A DNA stretch of 64,000 nucleotides from Citromicrobium sp. JLT1363. Its GTDB lineage: Bacteria > Pseudomonadota > Alphaproteobacteria > Sphingomonadales > Sphingomonadaceae. The position numbers and the translations under genes were made by a program. Position 1 is the stretch's first letter. Every line of letters begins with the position of its first letter. The notes under the pieces were generated by a model. It saw only the letters and a program-made list of their open reading frames with translations, was not told where the DNA came from and ran no database searches. The DNA is taken from assembly GCF_000186705.1 (NCBI RefSeq), contig NZ_AEUE01000001.1:434001-498000 (forward strand), in the 5' to 3' direction. This document shows, in pieces, positions 52,934 through 62,168 of this stretch.

Positions 52934-54016
52934 CTAAAAACCGACCACCCAGGCCTCGTCCGCCGGGGTCTTCCCCAGAGCGACTGCACTCCATGCCTGC
53001 TTCACGGCATCGGCACCTTCCTCGCGGTGGATCGTCAGCCAGTCGCGCGATTTCAGCGCGGTGTCTTTCCAGAAGTCGTGCGCGCGCTTTTCGAACACGC
53101 CCGCGCCCCACTCCTTGTGGCGCTTCTGGATATGGCCGGGCGCAAAGAACATCTCGCTGCGGTCCCGGATGAAGCCGCGCGGCATGGTGTTCGCGTCATA
53201 ATGGGTGACGCCAACGTTGGAGGTATATTTCATGGCGTCGCCCAGATGCTGGTGCAGCCGCCCGAGCACGCCGCCATCGCCGGACATGTCGATGATGACG
53301 GTCGGTATGCTCGCGTCGATATTGTCCAGCGCGTCGTAGGTCAGGACCTCGTCGTAGAGGCCCAGCTTTTCGACCGAAGCGGCATTGCGGGGCGACGTGA
53401 CGCCGACGCTCCTGGGCGCAGACGCATCGGCGGAGATCGCATAGGCGCAACCGATTGCGGTCTTGGACGACGCGCTCAGCACGACGACCTGCCTGGCGCC
53501 GTACCAGTCATGGTCCTGCATGAAGTCGTAGATGCAGAAGGATGTCGCATAGAGCGGGAACAGCACCATGCGCGCATCGTCCAGGTCGCCGTCGTAGCCG
53601 GGCTCTGTGGCGACACGGGTGTAGGAATTGTACACCGGCGGCAGCCCGGCGCGATGCTCCGCGCCATCGACGAAGCGGCCTTCGCTGACCTTTGCCGGTT
53701 GCATGACGAGGTGGCTCGCCATGGGGAAGAAGCCGTAGATCCGCTCTCCAACCGGCACCTCCGGATGGGTGGATTCAACGATCTCGGCAAAACCCCATAC
53801 GGGAATGACGCCCTCACCCTCGCTTTCGGCGGGAAAGAACTTCCAGTATCCGATGCGCTCTCCCATCACGCCATAGGTGACATTGTTGGCGGTCAGCGCG
53901 AAGCGGTCGATCCGCGCGAGGACCTCTCCATCGTTGAGCGGTGACAAGTCCCGCGTTGCGATGCGGCCATCGGAAAGGTCGTTCTTGCGGACAACAAATT
54001 GGGTGATCGTGGTCAT
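52934..54016 (-). CDS. DUF2855 family protein (MDR-like)
   Basis: 360-residue protein of the DUF2855 family, related to medium-chain dehydrogenases by its VWGFAEIVESTHPEVPVGERIYGFFP and SASSKTAIGCAYAI segments, though zinc-binding cysteines are absent. Function unknown. ATG 54016 (MTTITQFVV) is preferred; the frame could extend to 54112. It is the last gene of the minus-strand unit after the esterase, 135 bases downstream of it. Confidence 0.8.
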   Translation of the reverse strand: MTTITQFVVRKNDLSDGRIATRDLSPLNDGEVLARIDRFALTANNVTYGVMGERIGYWKFFPAESEGEGVIPVWGFAEIVESTHPEVPVGERIYGFFPMASHLVMQPAKVSEGRFVDGAEHRAGLPPVYNSYTRVATEPGYDGDLDDARMVLFPLYATSFCIYDFMQDHDWYGARQVVVLSASSKTAIGCAYAISADASAPRSVGVTSPRNAASVEKLGLYDEVLTYDALDNIDASIPTVIIDMSGDGGVLGRLHQHLGDAMKYTSNVGVTHYDANTMPRGFIRDRSEMFFAPGHIQKRHKEWGAGVFEKRAHDFWKDTALKSRDWLTIHREEGADAVKQAWSAVALGKTPADEAWVVGF

Positions 54017-54151
54017 GGGCGGGTTCTTTGCCTGGCGTGGAGGGGCAGGGATACCCTGAGGGTATGTCGTCGTTTGTCGAGAGACGGAAGGCACCTTCGC
54101 GGGAGAAGGCAAGGGCGCTTCCGCCTCTCGTCCGCACGACGGGCTTGGCCG

Positions 54152-55279
54152 TCAAAGCGACTGATAAAGCGCTTCCAGAAGGCGCAGCGTGCGCGGATCG
54201 CCGACCAGATCGGTGCCCATCGCATTCATCACATAGGAGAACGCGAGGCCGCTCTCGGGATCGGCGAAGGCGAAGGAGCCGCCCCAGCCCGAATGACCGA
54301 AAGCCCCCTCATGCGGGCCGTAGATATTGAGCGAATTGCGCAAGAAACCTGCGGCCCAGTTGGCGTCGATCGTCAGCACCGCATCGGGGCCGCTCATCCG
54401 CACGCGGGTCGCCTGCTGCAAGGTCTCCTCGGACAGCTTCAGCCCGGCCTCGGGTGCCCCGAGGGTGATGCTGGAATAGAGGCCGGCCAGCCCGCGGGCA
54501 TTGGCGAACCCGTTGGCGGAGGGAATCTCCGACTGCCGCCAGCCTGCCGTGTTCGCGGCATCCGGCTCGAGCGCGGGGTTGCCCAATGTCGCAGCCTGAA
54601 GCGCGTTCAGATCAGGCACCACGCCTTCGGCGTTCATTCCGGCTGGCGGTACGATGGTCGCCACGCGCCCCAGTTCGGAATTCGCGATCCCGATATGCAG
54701 ATCGAAAGGCTTCAACTCCCGCTCGACGAAGCTGGTCAAGCTGGCGCCCGTTATGCGGCGGAAAAGTTCCACTGCGAGGAAGCCGATGGTGACCGCGTGA
54801 TAGCCCGACTGCGAGCCGGGCTCCCACAGCGGAGATTGCGCCGCGAGGCTGTCCGCCAGCCTGCGCCCGTCGACGAAGTCATCCAGCGAAGTAGGCTCCG
54901 CAAAGGCGCTGAGCCCCGCCTGATGGGAAAGCAGCTGCGCAATGGTCACCTCGTCCTTGCCGCCAGCGGCGAACTCGGGCCAGTAATCGGCGACCTTGTC
55001 GTCGTAGGCGCATTTCCCGCGATCGACGAGCAGGGCGAAGCAGCTCGCCGCGACGCCCTTGGTCGTGGACCAGACGTTGACCAACGTATCTTCCTGCCAC
55101 GGCACGGTCTTGTCCGCGTCGCGAAAGCCCGACCACAGGTCGATCACCAGTTCGCCATCAAGGTAGAGCGCGATGGCAGCGCCGATCTCCCTCCCGTCGT
55201 CAAAATTGGCGCGGAACGCCTCTTCGACCGTGTGGAATTTCGCCGCACAGCGGCCCGAGATTGCTTGATCCTGCGCCAT
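54152..55279 (-). CDS. Beta-lactamase-like serine hydrolase (EstB type)
   Basis: 375 residues of the class C beta-lactamase/esterase fold. Ser-Lys dyad in STTKG (about residues 90-94) and a GYHAV segment likely replaces YxN. C-terminal GHSGWGGS supplies the third motif. No signal peptide, so the protein is probably cytoplasmic and acts as an esterase or peptidase rather than in drug resistance. The ATG overlaps the receptor 4 stop (ATGA). A substrate brought in by the receptor is a plausible target. Confidence 0.85.
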   Translation of the reverse strand: MAQDQAISGRCAAKFHTVEEAFRANFDDGREIGAAIALYLDGELVIDLWSGFRDADKTVPWQEDTLVNVWSTTKGVAASCFALLVDRGKCAYDDKVADYWPEFAAGGKDEVTIAQLLSHQAGLSAFAEPTSLDDFVDGRRLADSLAAQSPLWEPGSQSGYHAVTIGFLAVELFRRITGASLTSFVERELKPFDLHIGIANSELGRVATIVPPAGMNAEGVVPDLNALQAATLGNPALEPDAANTAGWRQSEIPSANGFANARGLAGLYSSITLGAPEAGLKLSEETLQQATRVRMSGPDAVLTIDANWAAGFLRNSLNIYGPHEGAFGHSGWGGSFAFADPESGLAFSYVMNAMGTDLVGDPRTLRLLEALYQSL

Positions 55280-57537
55280 CAGTTGAAGTGCTTCGTGAGA
55301 GTGAGGCCGTAGGTGCGCGGTGCGCCATAGACCCTGTAACCGAACCCGAAGGACAGCTGGTTCACAGCCTGCGTCACATAGCGTTCGTCGGTGATGTTCT
55401 TGCCCCACACCGACACGTCCCAATCGTCCTCGCTGAAGACCGAGAGCCGGGCATCGAGAGTCCAGTACCCGTCCGCCTTGATGAGGGGATCGTTGAGCGC
55501 GTCCTTGAACGAACTCGACTGATGCCGCCCGTCGACCGACAGACGCAGGGCGATATCGCTGCCAAGCTCCGCCTCGTAGGACGCGCCGCCGTTGAAGCTG
55601 AACGAGGGTGCGTCGGGCAGTTCGTTGCCCGCCGGAACAGGTCCGGTACCGGCGGTGAAGGCGCCCAGCTCGGTATCGAGCAGCCCGATGCCAGCGTGCA
55701 GGTTGAGGCCGGGCAAGGCGAGCGGTGTCCACGCCAGATCTGCATCGAGGCCGTAGATGGTGGCGCTATCGACATTGCCGAGACGCTGGACCGGAATGCC
55801 GCCGATGTCTTCGCGGATGAAGGTCTGCACGTCGCTGTAATCGTAGTAGAACCCGCTGACCGAGTAGTTGAGGTCAGCCGCGCGCAGCCTGCCCTTGATG
55901 CCCGCCTCGTAGGCGACCAGCTTTTCCGGGCGATAGGGCTCGAGCTGCGCGGAGTTCGTCGCCACCCCCGCGAAGAATCCACCGCTTTTCCAGCCTTGCG
56001 TCGCGCTCGCGTAGATCAGCGTATTGTCCGCAGGCTTCCAGTTGAGGCCGAGCTTCCACGACCAGTTCTCGTCAGTGATCTTCGCATCGCTCACTGCCAG
56101 ATCGATCGGCGGAGAACCGAATGGTGCCATCGTGAGAAAGCTCGCCGGTGCCAGCGAGACAAGATCGGTCGTGGCGCCCAGATTGGTGCGTTCTTCGTCG
56201 GTATAACGCAGGCCCGTTACCAGGCTGAGCGACGAGGTCAGGTTCCACTCGGCGTTGGCGAAAACCGCCGCCGAGCTCGATTCCTGGTCGGAGAAGGTGA
56301 AGGACGTTGTGTTGAGCAGGTCGCTCAGATCGCCGGCGTAGGTCGTCCGGATATCGTCATGCGAATAGAACGCTCCCACCGTCCAGTTCGCGAAATCGGT
56401 TTCGCCAGACAGCCTGAGTTCCTGCGTGAATTGCTCGACATCGTCTTCGGAACGGAAATCCAGCTGGGCGAAAGGTGTCGCATCCGTATCGGCCGACCAT
56501 TGCCGGTCGAAATCGATATAGCCGGTCACCGAAACGAGCGTGGCAAAGCCCAGGTCCGCTTCGATCCTGCTGGATAGGGTCAATTGGTCCATATCGTAGG
56601 AGGGATCGACCGACCACGCGCCACGGAACGGGTCCCCATCGAGATCGGCATAGCCCAGCGAGTCCGCACACTCGGGCGAGCCTGGGCAGGTGACGCCAGC
56701 GGGGGTCTGCGTGGTGGCCACAGCGCCGAAGAATTCGCCTCCGCCCAGCTCGGAGCGGCCCTGCTGCACCTCTGCCTTGAGCAGCCATTCGAACCCGCTC
56801 GAAGGCTCCCACAGCGCCTGCGCGCGGCCGAGCACAACGTCGCGGCGGCCGACGTCGCGGTTCAGGCTCTCGTTGAACCAGTAGCCTTCGTCCTGGAAAA
56901 TACCCTTCCCCGCGAACCGCAGGCTCAGCGTATCGGATACGGGCAGGTTCAGGTTTCCTTCGACCTCCTTGAGCGCGTAACTGCCAACCGAGCCGCTGAC
57001 CATGCCCGAGACCCCGCGAAAGTTGGGCCGCGCGGTGACGATGTTGAGCGCACCCGCAGTCGCGGTGCGCCCATAGAGCGTGCCCTGCGGCCCCTTGAGA
57101 ACCTCGATCCGCTCCAGGTCGAAGAAGTCGAAGTTCATCAGCGCGAGCGAGCTGAGCGAGACTTCGTCGACATAGACGCCCGCGCTCGGATTGTTGGTCG
57201 CGCTGAAATCGTTGAGGCCGACCCCGCGGATCGTGAGGACAGGGACCAGCCCGGGGACGTTCTCCTTGATCGAGACATTGGGCGTGATCGCAACGACGTC
57301 GGTCGCGTCTTCGATGCGCTGGGTCTTCAGCGCCTCGGCATCGGCCACCGAAATATTGATGCCCACGTCGAGTGTGCTCTGCTCACGCCGCTGGGCGGTG
57401 ACAACGATCACGTCGCGGTCCCCGACCGCTGGCTCTTCCATCTCTTCCTGCGCGAACGCCGACGTGGCCGAGCCCGTGGCGACCAGCGCAGCACTGCCAA
57501 GCAGGATGGCGCGCCGAGTGGTTGTGGGAATCTTCAT
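55279..57537 (-). CDS. TonB-dependent outer membrane receptor 4
   Basis: 752 residues; signal peptide (about 1-29), TonB-box-like DVIVVTAQRREQ, plug (FFDLERIEVLKGPQGTLYGRTATAGALN) and barrel (LIYASATQGWKSGGFFAG), ending LTLTKHFN. ATG 57537 is selected because it begins the signal peptide; the open frame reaches 58638 antisense to the TetR gene. It heads the receptor-esterase-DUF2855 unit. Confidence 0.92.
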   Translation of the reverse strand: MKIPTTTRRAILLGSAALVATGSATSAFAQEEMEEPAVGDRDVIVVTAQRREQSTLDVGINISVADAEALKTQRIEDATDVVAITPNVSIKENVPGLVPVLTIRGVGLNDFSATNNPSAGVYVDEVSLSSLALMNFDFFDLERIEVLKGPQGTLYGRTATAGALNIVTARPNFRGVSGMVSGSVGSYALKEVEGNLNLPVSDTLSLRFAGKGIFQDEGYWFNESLNRDVGRRDVVLGRAQALWEPSSGFEWLLKAEVQQGRSELGGGEFFGAVATTQTPAGVTCPGSPECADSLGYADLDGDPFRGAWSVDPSYDMDQLTLSSRIEADLGFATLVSVTGYIDFDRQWSADTDATPFAQLDFRSEDDVEQFTQELRLSGETDFANWTVGAFYSHDDIRTTYAGDLSDLLNTTSFTFSDQESSSAAVFANAEWNLTSSLSLVTGLRYTDEERTNLGATTDLVSLAPASFLTMAPFGSPPIDLAVSDAKITDENWSWKLGLNWKPADNTLIYASATQGWKSGGFFAGVATNSAQLEPYRPEKLVAYEAGIKGRLRAADLNYSVSGFYYDYSDVQTFIREDIGGIPVQRLGNVDSATIYGLDADLAWTPLALPGLNLHAGIGLLDTELGAFTAGTGPVPAGNELPDAPSFSFNGGASYEAELGSDIALRLSVDGRHQSSSFKDALNDPLIKADGYWTLDARLSVFSEDDWDVSVWGKNITDERYVTQAVNQLSFGFGYRVYGAPRTYGLTLTKHFN

Positions 57538-57559
57538 CGCTTCTGTCCTCTCCGTGCCG

Positions 57560-57629
57560 TTTTCGACATTTGAGTATGCAGCTATACCCCGGCGGCCATT
57601 CCCGCAACTATTTTCGACATTGAGGTATG
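57560..57629. promoter_or_regulatory. Direct repeats in the receptor 4/TetR divergent promoter
   Basis: TTTTCGACATT occurs at 57560-57570 and again at 57611-57621, followed by TGAGTATG and GAGGTATG respectively. The spacing is 51 bases (about five helical turns), with GTATGCAGCTATAC between them. The 150-base gap separates receptor 4 from the divergent double TetR, so these are good candidates for its binding sites. Confidence 0.6.
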
Positions 57630-57687
57630 TGCGCGGACCCATGCGCAAATACTGGAGACGATGAGAAAAGCGGGCTAGGAACGCGAA

Positions 57688-58956
57688 ATGCCAGACACTT
57701 CGGAGCACGCAGCGATGCCGGTCGCGACCCCAAAACAGGCCGAGCGGTGGCGGAAATTGCTCGAGTGCGCTGCGATCCAGATCAACAGCCACGGGGCCGG
57801 CGGGATCGGCCTGGATGCGGTCGCCAAGGCGGCGGGCCTGTCTCGCAACGCGCTGTATTACTACGTCAGCGACAAGTCCGAGCTGGCTTACCTGTGCCTT
57901 GCGCATTCGTGCGAGGCGATTCTGGCCGACCTCGATTCTGCGATGGCGGCATCCGACGATCCGGTCGCCCAGATCCAGCTGTTCGTCGAACGCAATCTGG
58001 TCGACCGAACGGGGAGCCTTGCGGTGCTTGGCGACTACGACGTGTTCGAGGGCGATCGGCGCGAGGATCTGCTGGCGAAGGAAAAGGCGATCCTCGATCG
58101 CGTGTGCGGTTGCGTTTCGCGCGGAATGGAAGGTGGGATTTTCAGACGCGGCGATCCGCATATCGTCGCGAATTGCCTGATCGGCATGATGAATTGGGTC
58201 CGCCTTGCGCCGCGCTGGCTGGGCGAACCGCTGGAAGAGGACAACGGCCGACGCCTCGCATCTGCGATCGACCAGCTGCTCCTGCGCGGCTGTGCGGCGG
58301 GTGAGCGACGGCCGACCGACCACTGGCCGGTGGCGCAGCAGCTGACCGCGACGGCGGTGAACCCGTTTGATCGCGACGAAGTCAGGGAACAGAAGCGCGA
58401 GCAGCTTCTCGCCACCGCCTCCCACCTCTTCAACCGTCGCGGGATCGGCGGCACGTCGCTCAACGATATCGTCGCGGAGCTGGGCGCGACCAAGGGTGCG
58501 TTCTACCACTATTTCAAGGACAAGACCGAACTGGTCGTGGAATGCTACGCCCGATCGTTCGAACTCTACGACACCTTCCTGGAAACGGCGCGCTCCTGCG
58601 GGGCGGACGGGCTCGAACGGGTGCTGATTACCCACCATCTCAACTGCCAGGCGCAGCTGGGATCGGCCCCGCCGCTCATGCTGCAGGCGGGGCTCGACGC
58701 GCTGCCCGAGGCCGTTCGCTCACAGTTTGTCTCCCGCTCGCAGGATATCTGGCTCAAGGCCCAGCAACTTCTCGCATCGGGTGTGGAAGACGGCAGCTGC
58801 ATAGCGGACGATATCCGGCTGGTGACCGAAGTTTCGGCGGGCACATTTGCGTGGCTGGCGAGGGGTGGGCTGCGCGACGCCGATGTCTCCGAGTGGGATT
58901 TGGCTGACGCAGTGAACGACATTGTCGGCTACGGCATACTTGTCGATCGTGCATAG
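57688..58956 (+). CDS. Tandem TetR-TetR fusion regulator
   Basis: 422 residues with two complete TetR units in one chain. First DNA-binding domain about 20-66 (LDAVAKAAGLSRNALYYYVSDK) and second about 232-281 (LNDIVAELGATKGAFYHYFKDKTEL), each followed by a helical ligand-binding core. Ordinary TetR proteins have about 200 residues and one domain. ATG 57688 is 8 bases after TAGGA. No frameshift is needed: the frame is open through the join (about residue 215-230). The protein may form an intramolecular pseudo-dimer. It is divergent from receptor 4. Confidence 0.93.
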   Translation: MPDTSEHAAMPVATPKQAERWRKLLECAAIQINSHGAGGIGLDAVAKAAGLSRNALYYYVSDKSELAYLCLAHSCEAILADLDSAMAASDDPVAQIQLFVERNLVDRTGSLAVLGDYDVFEGDRREDLLAKEKAILDRVCGCVSRGMEGGIFRRGDPHIVANCLIGMMNWVRLAPRWLGEPLEEDNGRRLASAIDQLLLRGCAAGERRPTDHWPVAQQLTATAVNPFDRDEVREQKREQLLATASHLFNRRGIGGTSLNDIVAELGATKGAFYHYFKDKTELVVECYARSFELYDTFLETARSCGADGLERVLITHHLNCQAQLGSAPPLMLQAGLDALPEAVRSQFVSRSQDIWLKAQQLLASGVEDGSCIADDIRLVTEVSAGTFAWLARGGLRDADVSEWDLADAVNDIVGYGILVDRA

Positions 58957-59270
58957 AGAATGTGTCGCTCGGAGTTCCAGGTTTGCGGTCTAAGGCCAGC
59001 AAACGCCCCTTAAACCGCCTAGCGGTTTTCTGATGTTTCCGATGACATTCGGCATGCCACCCTCCAACAGCGTAAGCGAGCACTCCCTCCGTATTGGCCT
59101 CTCCGACGCCGTTCTGCTTCCTTCCAGCTTTGCGCTAAACGCAACAAGCTTGCACTTTGTTGTGCATTGAACGAACACGCGCCCTTTGACACTCTCTCCC
59201 GACACATTCTGACAGTCGGGGCCGTCTGACTGTCAGGTTCGGAAAGTCTGGTTAACTCGGGGGGCGCTAC
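58957..59270. other. 314-base intergenic region with inverted repeat
   Basis: No gene found. Contains a weak hairpin AAACCG (59012-59017)/CGGTTT (59023-59028) that may end the TetR transcript, and an exact inverted repeat CTGACAGTC (59209-59217)/GACTGTCAG (59228-59236) with a 10-base loop, 35 bases before the next gene. The repeat is a candidate operator for the SnoaL-lipoprotein operon. Confidence 0.5.
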
Positions 59271-59819
59271 ATGCGACGATTTCACGCCAAGTCAATTCTG
59301 GTCGCAGCGATCATCGTTGCGGGCTGTTCCAGCGGAGCTTCCGACGATGCCACCCTCGATCAGCGCGAGGAGGCGGTCGCCGCGGCCGACACTGGCGCGC
59401 TGACGTTCGAGGAGCCGGTTCAGGACGACGTTCTGACCAAGATGTTCCAGTGGTGGAACGAAGCTTACAAGGATCCCGACGGCTTCACGACCGAAGCGTT
59501 CGCCCAGTATTTCACCGATGATAGCATAATGCGCATCAACGGCTCTGTCAGGGTGCGCGGGGTGGAAAACCTTGCCGAGCATTTCCGCAACATCCAGGCG
59601 AATTCGGACAAGGTCGTCATCAACCTTCCGTTCCTGCGGTCGTTCTCCTCGCCCGACGGCAGCAAGATCTTCACCTATCACACGATCGATGCAGAAGCCG
59701 ATGGCAAGCCGTCGAAAGAGCTCGTGATGGGATACGCGGAGCTTCGGGACGGCAAGATATCTGTCATCGAATTCCTCAGCGTCGATGGCGAGCACGAGCC
59801 ATACGCATCCGCTGAATAA
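59271..59819 (+). CDS. SnoaL-like lipoprotein
   Basis: 182 residues with lipobox IVAGC (Cys19) and an NTF2/SnoaL-like domain (about 50-178; AFAQYFTDDSIMRINGSVRVRG and KISVIEFLSVDGE). Periplasmic, lipid-anchored. A GGGGGG-type ribosome site precedes ATG 59271. No catalytic residues can be assigned. It is 83 bases upstream of receptor 5 on the same strand. Confidence 0.83.
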   Translation: MRRFHAKSILVAAIIVAGCSSGASDDATLDQREEAVAAADTGALTFEEPVQDDVLTKMFQWWNEAYKDPDGFTTEAFAQYFTDDSIMRINGSVRVRGVENLAEHFRNIQANSDKVVINLPFLRSFSSPDGSKIFTYHTIDAEADGKPSKELVMGYAELRDGKISVIEFLSVDGEHEPYASAE

Positions 59820-59902
59820 CCAGTTCCTGCATCACAGGGGGTCTCGCTTCGCGATCGGCTCGAAAGAAGCTTGGCGCGAAACGTAAAAGCAAAGGGATAA
59901 TC

Positions 59903-62149
59903 ATGAACCGCAAAAGCCTATATCGTTACGCGATCCTTTCCGGGATCTCATGCATCAGCCTGTCGACGTCCTGCCTGGCCCAAGAGGTGGAAGAAGAGGG
60001 TGCCAGCGAACCGACAGTGGCGAGCGACGAGATCATCGTGACTGCTCAGCGCCGCGCCCAGATCGCGACCGATGTGCCGATCAGCCTCACGACCTTCGAT
60101 TCCGAAGACATCGACCGGCAGAATATCAAGGGGCTGGACGACTACTTCGCGAAATCCCCCAATGTCAGCTTCATTTCCACCGGCGCGCGCGACCGCAAGG
60201 AAATCAGTATTCGCGGGGTCACCAACCAGCTGAGTACCGAAGCCAATCCGCGCACCAGCACCTTCGGATTCTATATCGACGACTTCAATGTTTCGACCGG
60301 CACGGTGAACCCCGAGATCGTCGATATCGAGCGGATCGAGGTGCTCCGCGGCCCGCAGGGCACATACTTCGGACGAAACGCCATTGGCGGTGCGATCAAC
60401 ATCTCGACCAATCAGGCCAATCCGAGCGTCTACGAAGGCGAGGCTTCGATCGCCTATTCCAGCTTCAACACGATCGACACCCACGCCGTGTTCAACGCGC
60501 CGCTGGTCGAAGATGTTGTCGGATTGCGGATGGTCGGGCGCTATCAGCACAGCGACGGCAATATCGAGAATATCAACCCGATCGGCGGCGGCAATAATGC
60601 CGATTACTATTATGGCAAAGCGTCGCTGCGGATCACGCCGAGCTACGATCTGACTCTCGATATCACGGGCACATATACCCGGGAAGATGTCGGCATGCGC
60701 GAAGGCGTACCCTCGGGCGTCCTGGGCGACACTGCGCTCGCGGTGGTGTTTCCGGGTATCGAAAATCCCCAGGCCGATCCGGATGGCGTGGGCTTCTTCC
60801 CCGAAAACACGGACAAGGTGAATTTCAACCGTCCGCAAAGCATCGGCACCGAATTCTACTACGTTACCGGCCGCGCTGTGTGGGAACGCGAGAACTTCAC
60901 GGTGACCAGCGTCACTGGCTACATCCATTCCGACCAGTTCCTGGAAGGCGACATCGACGGGTCCAGCAAGGACTACTACTACGAACAGAAGCCCATCCAG
61001 CGCGAGTCCTTCAGTCAGGAAGTTCGCGTCCAGTCGCCCGACAACGGCAGTGCCCTGTCATGGACGTTCGGCGGCATGTATGCCGAGGACAAGGGTGAAC
61101 TGAACCAGTTCACCTTCACCGGTGCGGACAATCCCTTCGGCCTCCCTGCCGATCTGGCGATCACCAGCACGCTGAGCAACGGCAAATCCGAAAGCTGGGC
61201 ACTCTTCGCGCAGGGCGAGTATGAATTTACCGACCGTCTGTCGCTGACGTTGGGCGGTCGCTTCACCCACGAGAAGGTGACGGTTACGCAATTCAACACG
61301 TCGAACGGCGAAATCAACGGTCAGGTGGATGACAGCGCGTCGTTCGACAATTTCTCCCCGCGGGCAACTCTGGCCTATGAACTCGGCTATCGCACCAATG
61401 TGTATGTGACGGCTTCGCGCGGGTTCAAGGCGGGCGGTGTCCAGATCAATCCCAACCTGGATGATACGTCCTACGATCCCGAAACACTGTGGAACTACGA
61501 GCTGGGATTCAAGACGCAGGCGTTCGACGGGCGCCTGCTACTGAACGCGGCGGCTTTCCACATGGTATGGTCGGATCTGCAGACGGCTTTTGCCCAGGCC
61601 GAAGTCGATGGGGATGACATCACCTTCTTCTCGGGGATCGAAAACGCCGCATCCGCCAGCAGCACCGGCGTCGAAATCGACGCCACGTATCGCATCATAC
61701 CAGGTCTGCAGATCGGCGGTGCGATCGGCTATCTCGACGCGAAATTCGACGAATACGAAAATTCGTTCGTGAATGGCGAAATCGTCGATCTGAGCGGCTT
61801 CCGGATGCCGAATTCACCCGAATGGACGTTGAGCGCGTTCGGTGAATACGACGTCACCCTTTCGGACGACGTGGATGCCTTCTTCAGGGCCGAATGGACC
61901 TATCGCGACGAGATCTATTCCAGCAAGGAAGCGCTGGTTTACGACATCTGGCCCTATCGCGTTCCAAGCTTCGACGTGGTCAATCTGCGCGCCGGTTTCT
62001 CGTGGCAGAATTTCTCGGCCCAGGTTTATGCCGAGAATCTGCTGGATGAGAAATATTTCACCAACGCCTACGAGAAAGCCTTTGCCGGCGGCCTGTATGT
62101 GCAGCCCTCGGTGCGCAATTTCGGCGCGCGCGTAACGGTGACGTTCTAG
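59903..62149 (+). CDS. TonB-dependent outer membrane receptor 5
   Basis: 748 residues; signal peptide (about 1-26), TonB-box-like DEIIVTAQRRAQ, plug (DIERIEVLRGPQGTYFGRNAIGG) and barrel, ending RVTVTF. Codon use here is noticeably less G/C-rich at third positions than in the neighbouring genes by eye (many GAT, AAT, TAT), which could reflect more recent acquisition, but no boundary is evident. Followed after 19 bases by a secreted peptidase. Confidence 0.92.
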   Translation: MNRKSLYRYAILSGISCISLSTSCLAQEVEEEGASEPTVASDEIIVTAQRRAQIATDVPISLTTFDSEDIDRQNIKGLDDYFAKSPNVSFISTGARDRKEISIRGVTNQLSTEANPRTSTFGFYIDDFNVSTGTVNPEIVDIERIEVLRGPQGTYFGRNAIGGAINISTNQANPSVYEGEASIAYSSFNTIDTHAVFNAPLVEDVVGLRMVGRYQHSDGNIENINPIGGGNNADYYYGKASLRITPSYDLTLDITGTYTREDVGMREGVPSGVLGDTALAVVFPGIENPQADPDGVGFFPENTDKVNFNRPQSIGTEFYYVTGRAVWERENFTVTSVTGYIHSDQFLEGDIDGSSKDYYYEQKPIQRESFSQEVRVQSPDNGSALSWTFGGMYAEDKGELNQFTFTGADNPFGLPADLAITSTLSNGKSESWALFAQGEYEFTDRLSLTLGGRFTHEKVTVTQFNTSNGEINGQVDDSASFDNFSPRATLAYELGYRTNVYVTASRGFKAGGVQINPNLDDTSYDPETLWNYELGFKTQAFDGRLLLNAAAFHMVWSDLQTAFAQAEVDGDDITFFSGIENAASASSTGVEIDATYRIIPGLQIGGAIGYLDAKFDEYENSFVNGEIVDLSGFRMPNSPEWTLSAFGEYDVTLSDDVDAFFRAEWTYRDEIYSSKEALVYDIWPYRVPSFDVVNLRAGFSWQNFSAQVYAENLLDEKYFTNAYEKAFAGGLYVQPSVRNFGARVTVTF

Positions 62150-62168
62150 GATGGGGTGGGGGAAAGAC

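Noticed and set aside
54152-55279. Beta-lactam resistance gene
   Set aside because: The serine hydrolase lacks a signal peptide and sits in a receptor operon. EstB-type esterases share the fold, so a resistance role is not supported.
55279-58638. A 1119-residue receptor starting at 58638
   Set aside because: The upstream third is antisense to the tandem TetR gene. A proper signal peptide starts at 57537.
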